Origin: Clitopilus passeckerianus
Lineage: Eukaryota > Basidiomycota > Agaricomycetes > Agaricales > Entolomataceae
Direction: 5' to 3'
Length of the DNA stretch: 64,000 nucleotides
NCBI GenBank assembly: GCA_944990035.1
Contig: CALYLX010000106.1
Span: 310,001 to 374,000 of the forward strand
Numbering within the stretch: position 1 is the stretch's first letter; the number at the start of each line of letters is the position of its first letter. This document shows, piece by piece, positions 45,737-58,560 of this stretch. The notes under the pieces are model-generated. The model saw only the letters and a program-made list of their open reading frames with translations. It did no database searches and was not told where the DNA came from. The translations under genes and the position numbers were made by a program.

Positions 45737-48302
45737 TCATGAAGCCTTCTCGACATCAACTACTTCTTCCGTTGCCTTGGAAGGCTCCTTCTCCGTCGAG
45801 CCGGTAAGGGTATCGATACCCATTGCCTCCACTGTCAAAAGTAAATCAGCGCTGAATAGTGGTGCTTCATGAGTGAAATAAACGACATACTTTCTATCTG
45901 TTTAACGGGACCGGTAAACCATTTCCGTGCAGAGAGAACCCAGAAGCCGAAGCTGTACGTGATGACAATGCCGACAGCCACGATGGAGTAGTTGAAGGTT
46001 TGTGAATCAACAGGCTGGAATGTACTGATTAGCATCTAATATTCTGGGGCTGAAGATGTCCCTTACGTTGACTTGTGGTAGGATAAACACGATTGAGATG
46101 AAACAAATCCAGAGGACGGCCGCTGTTGCGATATAGAACGAGAATTTCCCTAGGTGGAAGGGGCCTCGCACAAACTTGTCGCGGTATAACAGGCGCAGGG
46201 CGATCGGGATACCTAGAGGCAGGTTCGATCAGTCCTGTGGGTGAGACTAGGTTGGGAGGGTAGCGTACCATATGAAATGTATAGACCGATAGTGGCAATG
46301 GAGGTAGCAGCAGCAAACGCGACTGCACTTCCAAGACTGGGCAGACCAAGGATGAAGCTCAGTGTGCAGGCCAACCAAACTATTGGAGCCATGATCAGTG
46401 TATTGTTTGAGCACAAGAAAGCTTCTTACCGGTCCGGATGGGAGACTTCCATTTGGCGTCAACATGGTTGAAGAATTTGTGCCCAGGTATTCCTCCATCT
46501 CGCGCAAAAGCATACATCATGCGCGAGTTCGAAGTGATCGAAAATGTACTGTACAAATTTCATTGATTTCCATGCCCTGAGGGACAAATAAAGAAGGCCT
46601 TACCCGCAGAAAAACATAGCCCCAATGACGATCACCATGAGCACTATAGCTCCATTTTCCCCTACGGTATCGAGGAAGATCTGAGTAACAGGCTGTCCCG
46701 TCTCAGAAGCCACGGTAGCATCGAGGTCTTGGATTGAGAACAGGAGACCGAGGAGGAGGAACCATCCTAGAACGGCGGATACACCAATAGCCATGACGAT
46801 ACCGATGCTGCCTGCCATAGCAGCGTTGCGTGTCTCCTCCGTCATCTAGTGGGAGGCCTATCAGAATTATGCAGTTTGGAAGGCTTATAGTACGTACATG
46901 TGCACTGGCATCGAAGCCTGTGAGGGTATACTGGAAGCAGAAACGTTGCTCAGCATCAGGCTACCCATTGAAGATAGAACAAGCTTACCTGTGCCAACAA
47001 GATTCCAATCACGACAACATACGCCTTACTGGCCCTATCACCCCATCCTTCTCCAGGGGGTCCGGTACCATCAATGAACGTCGCAAACACGAACTTGGCA
47101 GACTGGTGACTGGGAGCTTTGGCAAGAATCGCAACGACAAGTGAGAAGGTTCCTATGGCATGCCACCACACGGAGATGTTGTTCAGGTAATTGAGGATGT
47201 GAACGCCGAAGGTATTGATTAATCCCTGCGTCGAGAGGACCGCTGCGTAGATGCCTACAGAAAAATGGTTCAGAAATGGGAGAGATAGGAGGTTGCAAAG
47301 GTCCTACCTATTGTAGTCTTGGGCGAAGGTTCAAAGCTGGTCTTGAGTGTGGCTGCAGTAGATATGAAGTTTGCACATGCGAAACTGGGATATTTTGGTG
47401 AGCATTCGGGCGAAAGAACATTGAAGAGCCGTAGTCGAACCTGATACCAGTCGTTACAGCGACTTGACCGAGTAGATTGAACCATCCTAAGCAGTGTTAA
47501 TTCAGGAGAAGAATATGCATGGCAAATGAGTATTAACCTGTAACCCATGAGGCGAGAGGAGCACGTTTCGGCGGTGAGAGCATGGCAGCCCAGAAATAAG
47601 GACCACCAGATGTAGGATGTGCACTGTGATGATGCAACCATCTCCGATGAGGGAGTATTTCGAATTGAATATCAATCGTGGTCGTACCTGCAAACCTCTG
47701 CAGACCTCATTCAGAATCAGGCGGAACGCATAAAAATGATTTCCCTCACCTGCCATGGCAAGCCCGACCATCATTGTAAAGAACGCTACAGTCACGGAGT
47801 TAGTCGATGTGAGAAAGAAGTGGGCTAACAAACGCACCAACAATCACCCAACCCCAGACCATGACCGCCGGTCCACCTGTATTCTACGGAAGGGTTGAGA
47901 CGCGTTGCAGGTACTAATGGTGGATGTGCTCACCAAGCCATACGCGAACAAAGAAGGCAAGCCCGTTATGACAGAGATGATCGAAAAGGAGACCTGTTGA
48001 GAAGCCTTTAGCTGAGCGGATCTCCACAAAGAACTAGAGTGTACTCACTCCGAAGTTCTATTTATCGTAGAGGAGGGATCTATAATTAGAGGCGGAAGGA
48101 AGTTCCGGTTATGCTTGCCCATACCTGTAGCAAACCAAGTTCACGTCTGAGAGAGTTGGTTAGTCTTTTTGCATGCTTTATACAGGATCGGACAGTACTT
48201 CAGCTCTTGCTTATATCCCATACGAGCGAGTTCAGCTTCATCCTGCTGCTGCAGGTCCGATACATTCATCTTGCCCCGTCCTTCTTCTGCGGTTTTTTCC
48301 AT
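45737..48302 (-). CDS. Amino-acid/GABA-type permease (APC superfamily)
   Basis: Plasma-membrane transporter of the amino acid/choline/GABA group (Uga4/Hnm1-like). Starts MEKTAEEGRGKMNVSDL at 48302; ELARMGYKQELKRELGLLQ precedes helix 1, the usual N-terminal signature. Helix 1 carries VSFSIISVITGLPSLFAYG. Further landmarks are EICSAHPTSGGPYFWAAML, YTLTGFDASAHMTEETRNA, NSRMMYAFARDGGIPGHKF and LGLPSLGSAVAFAAATSIA. About 12 helices, split by many short introns. The C-terminus is hydrophilic (STEKEPSKATEEVVDVEKAS). Substrate is not decidable from sequence alone; GABA, choline or amino acids are possible. Confidence 0.92.
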
Positions 48303-49454
48303 GATAAAGCCTTCTGATCCAAACTATCAAGGAAGCTGAGCAAAGCAGAACGCGTCCTGGTCGTCGTTCAACTTCAACCCTCGTCCGTGTCATATGGAGT
48401 GTCGAAGGGAGCGTAGCCGGTTGCTCCATTCATCCCTCGCCACTGGCCATCCTCCACGGTGCATTACCTAGGGCAATGATAGGCTATAGGACTCCGCCCT
48501 CTGATACAGGCGCGGGAACGGGAGAGATAAGGGCACGAGACTGCACGAAATCAAGGCTATCAGCCTGGAGTTGCGTGGTGTCTCTAGATTTGGAATGTTC
48601 TCCGGAGCGTGTGATTGCGAAGGAGGCGGTCAATTCAGATCGGACCAGAGCAGGTCAACTCCAGAGTTGACGTAGGCTGATCTAATAGCAACTTGGTTAT
48701 ATGCTTTAAGTTTCATACACAGACTTTGCAAGTGCCAGGCAAGATAGTGGTGCCATTGGAGTCGAGCTAGGTGCAGAAGGACCCCAACGATTGTTATCGA
48801 CGTTGCATGTGGACTGTTGTGAAGATCAGGTACCGTAGCTGCGCAACATAGATAAGACCTTGAGCACCGTGGTTGATACTAAGATGCGGGCTTACCAACG
48901 ACGGTGAGCCTAAGGAATTGCACTTCCGTGGCGCTCCAGTTGGTCAAGCGGGTCAAGGTGGCGAGACAGACCTGGCGAACCTGCAACCCAGCGCGTAATC
49001 TCGTGTAGAAATTCTGATTTTCCTGAAGGCTTCGAGGGAACGACGGGGGAGGTCATAGTGTCCATACTTTGGCTGCTCTATTTAAATATGCAGGCAAAAT
49101 CGCGGCATTTTAGCCATTTCTGACGCTTGGACTCGTGCGGTACACGTCGGAATAGGGCAGCAGCGGATATCGGAAGTCGCCTGAGGACTATTTGGTCCTG
49201 CTTGGCAAAGGCTTTACGGCCTTTCGGCTAATTGCATTATCCTTGCCTTCATCCAGGTTAGACCTCGTCATCCTCCAAACACTCAAGAATGATATCATCG
49301 TGGTCTTCCAAAAAATTCGGAAATAAAAGCTTGAGATGATTAAGAATCCTTCTTTCCCATAAACCACTACAATAAGGTAATTTCACAATAATTTCACGTT
49401 AACAAACACATCTTTGCAGCCGTTCTGACGATTTCGAACAAGACATTTGAAATC
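48303..49454. other. Divergent intergenic region
   Basis: 1.15 kb between the permease (minus) and the Rossmann protein (plus). No gene supported; probably two promoters. Confidence 0.5.
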
Positions 49455-50839
49455 ATGAGCCAGAAGGTCAACGTATTCCTCACAGGAGCGACCGGTAAAG
49501 GAATTATTGTTAGGCGATATATACAGACTATTCATGTTGGCGAGACTAGGATACATTGGAGGCTCGGTCCTGGACAAATTCCTCGACCGACCGGACATCA
49601 AGGATTACCAAATCCAAGTCCTTGTTCGTTCTGCAGAAAAAGCAGAAAAGCTCAAGAAGTTCGGCGTGGAACCCATCATTGGGTCTCACTCTGACTTGGA
49701 CATCATTAAAACGATTGCTTCCAAATCTGACGTTGTTTTCGCCTGTGTGCGTCCACCAATAATACATTGAGGATCAGAACAGCCAGTACTGATGTCACAT
49801 TCTCGTAGGCGGACGCAGATAATCTTGATGCTGCAAAAGCTATTCTCGCTGGTCTACTGAATCGCCACCAGACTGTAAAAACTGTTCCTATCTTGATTCA
49901 TACTGTGAGTTCCAGTCCTTTTGTGGCCGTGTGCTATGTCTCAATCATCATCGTGCAGTCTGGAACTGGTGTACTAGCCGATGATGCTGCTGGCATGCAC
50001 ACCTACGATACCGTCTGGGACGATTCCAATCCTGAGCAAATGGCCCGGATTCCCGATACGGCTGTTCACAGGAACGTGGACTTGGAAATCCTCAAGGCGG
50101 ATCAGGAAGGTCAGAACGGCTTCAATCTGTTTACGAGCTCGGCTCAAGTTGCATTTCTGGAATAGGATACATATCTAGCTACATCATCCTCCCCTCCACG
50201 ATATACGGATTCGCGTCCGGAAGACTGACCGAAGCTGGCATTCAGAAGATCAATTCTATCCAGATTCCTGGCTTGATCCATGCCTCTGTGTGCCGTGGAC
50301 AAGGAGGTACTGTGGGCGAGGGTAAGAACCTTTGGCCTAACGTTCATGTAGATGACGGTATGTCCCTAGTCCCATTCTTCCCAAGCGTCTCGCCTCAAGT
50401 CACTTTTGTGCAGTTTCGAGGCTCTACATCGACCTCTACGACGCCATCCGCAAGAATAGAGACAAAGTTGGCCATGGTCGAGACGGGTACTACTTTGGCG
50501 AGAACGGCGAGCATTCTCTGTACGAAATCGGAGAGGCTATCGCCAAAGCTCTTGTAGAGGTTGGGAAAGGCAAGAGCGAGAAACCAACCCCGTTCACCGA
50601 CGAGGACATCCAGAAGTATTTCGGCGTAAGCATGTTTGCTCCCCCGGTTTCTCTCCCAATACTCATTTCGCTACTCTCAGGGATCCAAGTACCTTGGCTC
50701 AAACTCGCGCTGCACCTCCAAGCATTCCAGATCGATCGGGTGGAAGCCCAAGTACACCAAGATTGATATGCTCACGAGCATCAAGCCTGAGGTCGAGCAC
50801 TACCTGAAGGACCCCATGGCGGATATTCAGAAGTTGTAG
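49455..50839 (+). CDS. NAD(P)-binding Rossmann oxidoreductase (extended SDR-like)
   Basis: Starts MSQKVNVFLTGATG; after the first intron it continues YIGGSVLDKFLDRPD, giving the TGATGYIGG dinucleotide-binding motif. Then come VLVRSAEKAEKLKKFGV, KSDVVFAC, ILIHTSGTGVLADDAAGMH, SYIILPSTIYGFASGRL, NVHVDDVSRLYIDLYDAI and GYYFGENGEHSLYEIG. This is the NmrA/extended-SDR group with a degenerate catalytic Y-x3-K, since no clear YxxxK is visible in the usual position. Seven or so short introns. Substrate and pathway unknown. Confidence 0.85.
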
Positions 50840-51448
50840 AGAACGCCAGCAACGTTGACGTCAAATGAAGAAGTGAACAATCAGGAGAATACAATAAGTA
50901 GCGAGCAATTTTACGACCCCTTGAAGCTATGTTCGCTTGTATTTATATACTGAGCAACGCTCACTACCCAAAATAACCTTTCCCCCCATGGCTTGACGAC
51001 GCCTCGCCACACCAGGCTCTTTCTGCCCTTGTTTCCTGCGTGTCCTCGCATGTTGCCTATTCTTAGACCAGACAACTAAATATAGAAATTGCGCAGTTCG
51101 GCATCACGCGGCATCCTCCTCTCAGCCAATTACGAGCCAGCTATTCTTGACTTGAGCCAGAGCCGATCTCCAAAAGATCATTCTGTAAAGCCGTTCTGTT
51201 CCTCCTCTGTCATGCTGCATGGTTTTAGTTTATATGGAGGTGTGACTGGGGCGTTACGGCGAAACTATCATCTTTTCAACCCAAACCTTCCACCTGCCTT
51301 CGTTGTCTTAATAGTGCGACTACTGGTTTAATCGAGTCCATTGCTTTCTCTCGAGATTGGACGGGCCTTTACTTAATCCTAGAACTCACTCGTTTCGTTC
51401 TTGCCGCTAATTCATTGCTCGACTTGGACATTGTTTCACACTACCACT
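50840..51448. other. Intergenic region
   Basis: 3' flank of the Rossmann gene and promoter of the GPI glycoprotein. No gene supported. Confidence 0.5.
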
Positions 51449-52903
51449 ATGTGTCTTCCAGTTTCTCTTATTGCAGTAGCTGCTCTCGTTGCAGGCTCTG
51501 TTTCAGCCCAGAGCTCCCCTCCTCCAGGTGTCATTGCTACTGGAACCCAAGGACCGACCAATCCTCCTGCCCCAACGCTCGGGACGGCGATCAACCAAAC
51601 TTCCATTGCGAGGATGATAACTGTAAACTCCATTGATGTAAGTGAATTTCTGTTTTCGTTGCATAGGGGCGGGTGTATTGACGCTCGAACGTGTAGGATT
51701 TCTGTGTATTTGCACCACCTACCATGCAGAATATCTCAGACTCCGAGGTGAGCGCTTCGTTACCTTGCACTTTGGAACAGCAGGTGAACTATCAAACAGA
51801 CATTTGAAGTTGCTTGGTGCACAAAACCTCGCAACAACGCGCGTGTTATTCCTGATGGGACACTTTCTGGTGTTTCGTTCTTGAAGACGGACAAATACGT
51901 TCAAGTGTACGGTTATGGTGACTTTACCCGTTTGAATATCCCTGATGGTGATTGGGGAGGGTGAGTTTCTATCTTGAACCTCTATTAGGCTCGTTGTTTG
52001 ACGCGCTAGCAGAGAACTCGACCCCCATGGTGCTTATGGTTCCGGTAACCCAATTGGAGGAAATGTTACCTCTAACATTACGGGAGCTGACCGAAACTAC
52101 GCTGAGTGGATGCTCTATATTGTACGCCTTCTTTTCATTCTGGCCGGGTATTTATTGAGTGGAAATGGTCTAGGATTACAACCAATTTTGTCTCCGTGTC
52201 TGTACTGACGCAAACGCCACATATAGTGCCGCTGCCATGTGCTGGCACGAACTTGATGAAATGGGATGTGGGTTCGTTATGCCTGGAAATTATAATTTCA
52301 ATGGTACATTGTACGCCTTTCATCCTCCGATAGTGATGCAAGCAATGTACTGAGTTGACTCCTTTCTAGCGAGACCTGTGATGCCGACGTCGCCTGTAAG
52401 TCTTCTCCCCTTCCTTCTCTACATCAACAATTAACGAACCCTTCATAGACCCTCCAGGATGGTACCCAACCGCAACAGTCTCCGGTACAACTCAATTCTC
52501 AACCTTCGCCCAATACTTCACCGGCGTAGACCAAAACGGTGTTCCCTACACAGTCGGCGACACCGTCACACCATCCTCCGCCTACTTCACCCCCTCCTCG
52601 TCAAATTGCGCAACCACGAGCACTGTCGCGAATGGAATTCCGTTGACTTCGCTTGGGGTTGCTGCCAGTCAAGCTACTCCCACCACGGACAATGCACCCA
52701 CAAACGATGCACAGAGTGGACAGGGTAGCGGGAGTGGGAGTCCCCAGCAGACGAGTGGCACTTCGAGTGGGGATGATTCGAGCCAGAGCTCGAATGCTGC
52801 TGCTGGGATGCATTATGGTGGTCAGGGAGCGTTGTTGATGTATCCTTTGATGAGCGTTGGTGCTATCATCGCGGGTACTGTTGCTGTTATGTTGATCCAG
52901 TAG
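51449..52903 (+). CDS. Macrophage-activating-glycoprotein-type GPI-anchored protein
   Basis: Secreted surface protein of the basidiomycete family annotated as macrophage activating glycoprotein. MCLPVSLIAVAALVAGSVSA is the signal peptide. Family blocks are NQTSIARMITVNSIDDFC, VAWCTKPRNNARVIPDG, LDPHGAYGSGNPIGGNVTSN, CWHELDEMGCGFVMPGNYN, ETCDADVAYPPGWYP and GTTQFSTFAQYFTGV. A Ser/Thr/Gly-rich stalk and a hydrophobic tail (YPLMSVGAIIAGTVAVMLI) preceded by SNAAAGMHY predict a GPI anchor. Several N-glycosylation sites are visible. Likely a cell-wall or membrane glycoprotein; role unknown. Confidence 0.92.
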
Positions 52904-53074
52904 GGAATAGGGGCAGACATGATGATTTTGACTATATTTTTGGCATACCGACATTCGTTCATGGACCAGCCTGAGGATAGTAGTGGATATGTTTGCTATA
53001 TTACATTATGATACTGCTATGGAATGACAAGTGTTCGGATGACGCAGTTTTCTATATGGACACGGGACGGTCTG

Positions 53075-53941
<867 letters not shown>

Positions 53942-54260
53942 CTGAAGAATCTAAGATGAGGTGAAAGGTTTGCTTCCGTCTGCGATAGATCTTTATAGAT
54001 CAAAGGCGTAGCGAAGAAAAGGTGCTGTCGTTGCCTGGATTCGAAATCTTGATCTCCATTCGATGACCGCGTTATTTGGTTTTGTTTAAAGCGGGCTCGG
54101 CTGTCCGGTATATCGGCTTGGCGTGCGGTCGGACGCCGGAGGCAGCGCCTCGACAATTGTTCCATCGTTATATAACAACCTTACTCACCGCCACGTTGTC
54201 CTCGTAGATCACCGACCAAGTCGTCGTTAAAAATTCCTCAAGGCTGCTGCTATAGCCATA
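53942..54260. other. Divergent intergenic region
   Basis: Short shared promoter region of the MDP-1-like (minus) and mannosyltransferase (plus) genes. Confidence 0.5.
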
Positions 54261-56068
54261 ATGCAGACATGCGCAAGGTATTCAATACTGGTGCTGGGAA
54301 TCATTGTGCGTCATCATATTTTGGACTAGCGCGGCCGGCTATTGACAGATTGAATCCGACATTTTGGCGTACAGATTAGCTTGCATTTCATTCTGCGCGT
54401 AACCAACGAACACTATGGCCGGGCCACTTCTCTGTCCAACTTTCAGGACAAGTACATTAAGGGGTCGCCCCCTCCAAGTGACACCAAGCCGCCAGCGAAT
54501 CCTATTTCACCAGAATCACCAATCAATGACGGTTTCTACGGTTCGACCAATGAGACTCTGGTTGTAGACCGACATGCCAATGCGACCTTTGTTATTCTTG
54601 CACGGAATTCTGATACCAATGGTGTCCTAAGGAGCGTTAGGGATATTGAAGACCGTTTCAACAGACAATACGGATATCCGTACGTCTTCCTTAATGACGA
54701 ACCATTCACGGACGAATTCAAGCGGTGAGAGTTCATTTACATATTATTGACCTCCTTCTCTGATCCTCATTCCGATAGTCGTGTTGCCAACCTCTCACCG
54801 TCTAAGATGGAATTTGGTACAATCCCGAAAGAACACTGGGTCCAGCCAGATTGGATAGACGAAGACAAGGCGAAGAAAAGTCGGGACCAAATGGTGAAGG
54901 ACAATATCATCTATGGAGGTTTGTGCTACCAATTCACCCATCTAAATCCTGGCTGACTTTTGAGTTTTCAGGAAGCGTCTCGTGAGTTTAATCTCATATA
55001 TTGGCAATGACAATGTGATGTTCATTATGTGTGCAGTTACCGTAACATGTGTCGTTTCAATTCAGGGGCAAGCTTCCTCTATATTCTAGGTGGCCTTGTC
55101 TAATCCTTTCCCAGTTCTTCTTCAAGCATGAATTGCTGCAAAAGTATCGTTGGTATTGGAGGATAGAGTGTGTTTCCATCCTTCTCTTGTTCGAATCTCT
55201 AGGCTCATTTCATTCCAGACCTGAAGTTCACTTCCACTGCGATATTCACTACGACCCCTTCCTCTACATGGAAGACCACAACAAAACATACTGTGAGCAT
55301 CTGAAGCGCCACTACGGAAAAATTATCTGCTAACAATTCCCCACAGCGTTTACAATTACCATGTACGAGTACGAAAAGACCATTCCTACTCTTTGGGCAA
55401 CCGTCAAGGGTATGTTTTTCTTCTCCTTACCTGTTAGTTGTTTCCTCATTCCCTTGATGGTGCTGCCAGATTTCATGGAGGGAAACCCTCAGTACATCGC
55501 AGAGGACAATGCGCTAGGCTTCATGATGAACGAAGGAAGTGATCGTTACAATCTATGTCACTGTAGGTCTCTGCTTGCCGGACACCAGATGATAAGTTAA
55601 CATTGTCCCCCAGTCTGGAGTAACTTCGAAATTGCCGACATGGACTTCTGGAGAAGTGAAGCATACCAAGCATTCTTCGAGTATCTTGATGAAAAGGGCG
55701 GCTTCTACTACGAGGTTCGTCTCCTCGTCTTTCCTTCCATCCAACCTGAGATTTGGCTGACGGCGGGGTATAACAGCGCTGGGGAGATGCACCTGTTCAC
55801 AGTATAGCCGCCGCGTTGTTCAAGTCAAAAGACCAGATCCACTTTTTCGATGATATCGGGTATGAACACAACCCATATACCCACTGCCCTCAAAGTCAGA
55901 AGACATGGGAGGATGCAAGATGTTCTTGTGATCGGGGGAAGAGCTTCGGTAAGTTTTCTCATTACCACTGGCATGCAATATGGCCAATTGCTAATGTGGT
56001 TGTTTACAGACTATGACGGCTACTCGTGCATGAAGCATTGGGATAAATTCATGGGGAAGACCACTTAG
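54261..56068 (+). CDS. Alpha-1,2-mannosyltransferase, GT15 (KRE2/MNT1 family)
   Basis: Golgi type II membrane enzyme that extends O- and N-linked mannans with GDP-mannose. Starts MQTCARYSILVLGIIISLH (signal-anchor). Landmarks are ATFVILARNSDTNGVLRS, YPYVFLNDEPFTDEF, YGGSVSYRNMCRFNSG, FFFKHELLQKYRWYWRIEP, VHFHCDIHYDPFLYM, FTITMYEYEKTIPTLW, FWSNFEIADMDFWRS, GDAPVHSIAAAL and DDIGYEHNPYTHCP. The SVS residues come from a 10-base microexon (GAAGCGTCTC). The next intron has a GC donor (GCAAGC at 55068-55073) that joins NSG to FFFKHE. Stop at 56066-56068. Confidence 0.95.
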
Positions 56069-56225
56069 CGGGGCCAGGCTTTGATATTGCTTTGATTGTT
56101 ATATATACGCTTTGCATCACAATATAGACTGTACATTGAATACTCAATAACGGACAATCGTATTATCGCAATCCCACATATCTGACGAGAAACACCTTGA
56201 GAACCCTTATCCCGATACACATCCA

Positions 56226-57897
56226 TCAGTCACGATCAACCAACGTCTCGTCCTCCCCATACTTCGCCACCCAAGCCTTCGCACCTCCCTGCAGAACGTA
56301 CGCTTTCGAGGACGCAGTCCCAGTTTGGTCCAAATAATCTTGATACCACCCCGCACATCTCGGACCCCTCCCGTTCGAGCTGGTACAGTAAAACATAACC
56401 TGGCTGGTATCCTTGTACTTCTCTAGAAATTCGGGGAGGTTGTCGTGGAAGGTCTGCGCGTGCCAGTTGTCGCTGCCTCGGACGTGTCCCCCCTACATGG
56501 AATGAATTACGTCAGGACTTGAAATGGATGGGAAGGAGAGGAGAAAGCTTACAGCGTGGTCATTCCTTCGGACATCGATTACTGCGAAGTCACTGGCACC
56601 CTTGGAACCTCGCATCATGGCTTCGAGTTCCTCAACCGTGATGGGAGGAGGCTGAGATTTGACTTTGGGGTAGGCATCTTGCCAGTACCGGAGAACATTT
56701 GGTGAGACTGCTTCGACGATTGGTGTGTTGGCGGGTTTCTTGGCGGAGATGTGGTAGGATGCTGTATTAAGGAAGTTCGCTGATGAGTAGAGGTAGTAGT
56801 CCAGTTATGCGAGGACACACCAACGAGTGAATTAACATCTGGGCCAGGTGCCGCGTTGGGAGCACAGCAGCTCCAATTGGTACGAGTTGCACAGCTGCCT
56901 CTGCCTTCACAGGGCTTGGAAAGATCGTTCCCAGTAGCTCTAAATGCAACATCTGCCACCGAGTGTCAGGAATACATCGAGAGAAGTCGGCGAAGGGGAC
57001 TCACCAACAAACCCAGCTTTATCCAAGATATCCTTGTATTCCTCGAGCAGAATGCTTCCCGAAATGCACCTGACGTAGGATATAAGGTCCTTCTTGTCTT
57101 CTTCAGAGAATGGTTTTAGGGCAATGATCTTCGGTCGGGTAGTAAATCCTTCTGGTTCTCGGGAAAATAAAGCCAGTAGAAAGCTTACATCGTCAATGCA
57201 GACTCGGCCTCCGGGTTTCAGGACACGGAGGAGCTCTTGAAAGAGTGCCGCCTTGCCGGAGCCTGGTAAGAGATTCACAACACAGTTGGACAGGACACAG
57301 TTGACGGTGTTTGAGGAGATTGGGAGTGGGTCGGTCAAGGAAGCCTCTACGAAGGCTACGTGAGGTGCTTTCAAGCCTTGCTGTTTGGCGTTACTGCGAG
57401 CGAGGGCCACCATTTCCTGGCCGTCAGAATTGGTTAGAAGTCTTCATGCATCGAGGAAAGGGAATCCCATTACTGGCGATACGTCGAGCCCAATGACAGA
57501 TCCAAACGGTCCAACTTTCTTCTCTGCTAGAAAGACGTCGATTCCACCACCGGATCCGAGGTCAAGGACATTCTCCCCCTAGATTGCGTTTCGTCAGACC
57601 TGTTGACGGAAATCCTGACCGAAGTTGGGCACTTACCTCCTTCAGATCGGCATCCTTCACAGGATTACCACAGCCGACGCCAAAATAGGATTGCTCGGGA
57701 ACAGATTGAAGTTCTTCTTCTGAATACCCGACGGATATAGCAGCTTCTTTGCCGACTAGGAATGGGCATGATGAGGAAGGCTGAGCTAAAGTTATCGTTG
57801 ACTACTTACCTTGGGTGTCGGCTTGCGCCACCTTGCTGTACGCATCGGAGACGGCAGATACGAGCTCTTTATCTTTCTGAGTTTGTGAAGTAGACAT
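56226..57897 (-). CDS. Arsenite methyltransferase fused to a Cdc25/Acr2-like rhodanese domain
   Basis: Eight exons (57897-57810, 57755-57637, 57578-57483, 57416-57189, 57128-57005, 56952-56821, 56761-56553, 56492-56226) sum to 1,263 bases, 420 residues, with no frame conflict. Residues 1-250 are an ArsM/AS3MT-type S-adenosylmethionine methyltransferase: [71 protein letters not shown]. Cys58, Cys146 and Cys198 sit where ArsM enzymes hold arsenite-binding cysteines, and the C-terminal NWSCCAP is the ArsM vicinal Cys pair (247-248). Residues about 262-420 are a rhodanese fold: [37 protein letters not shown], and the loop [15 protein letters not shown], a CX5R (Cys368, Arg374) like Acr2 arsenate reductases and Cdc25. 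The predicted role is one polypeptide that could reduce arsenate and methylate the arsenite. The fusion is inferred from splice phase, since the second domain has no start codon of its own. Confidence 0.85.
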
Positions 57898-58560
57898 TTG
57901 AGATCAAGGGAAAGCAAAATGGGTTCTCAAATTCAAATTCAAATTCATTTTGAATTGTTATAGTGTTCCATCCAGTTCAATCACATGATGTGCCTGTCAG
58001 GTCAGTCCTTTGAGCACTAGGGATTGGTAAGTGAAGTCAAAGGGTAAGCCTACTATGGTACGGAATGCCTTGTTGCTGATTCAGACATAGATTTCGTTGG
58101 CCTCATGCCTGACTACCAGCCAAGACTGGTGACATTTTTTCCGTTTTTGATTCTTTGGGTGTCATAGTTTTCTGGGAGGAACATTAAAAGCAGAAGCCAG
58201 CCTATAGTGGAGAGAATTGTTGAATGGTATTGATAAACGATAGCTGAGCGATTGTCGCGACTCGCCCTCCATTCTACGAGGTAGTCGTTCGCGTTCAAGC
58301 AACAACTTTTGCTTTCGGACAATGGGCGGTTCAAGTCTGTGGCAATGCACCTGGTCAGCACAAACGCGTAACGCGTTACTCGACTGCGACCCTACCCTGA
58401 ATCGACCAGCAGAACTGGCCCAAAGTACAGTGAGCTGGTTGTCGATAGTTCTAATTGCATCGCACAAACTTGACGAACTTACAGGACTGAGAATCATACA
58501 GAATAGGATTCAGGTTAACAGCAACGTCGTGAAACCTCCGGCAACGCCAACTGTATCGAG
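57898..58560. other. Divergent intergenic region
   Basis: 660 bases between the arsenic gene (minus) and MON2 (plus). The arsenic side begins with three tandem TCAAAT units followed by TCATTTTGAA (57928-57954). No gene is supported. Confidence 0.5.
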
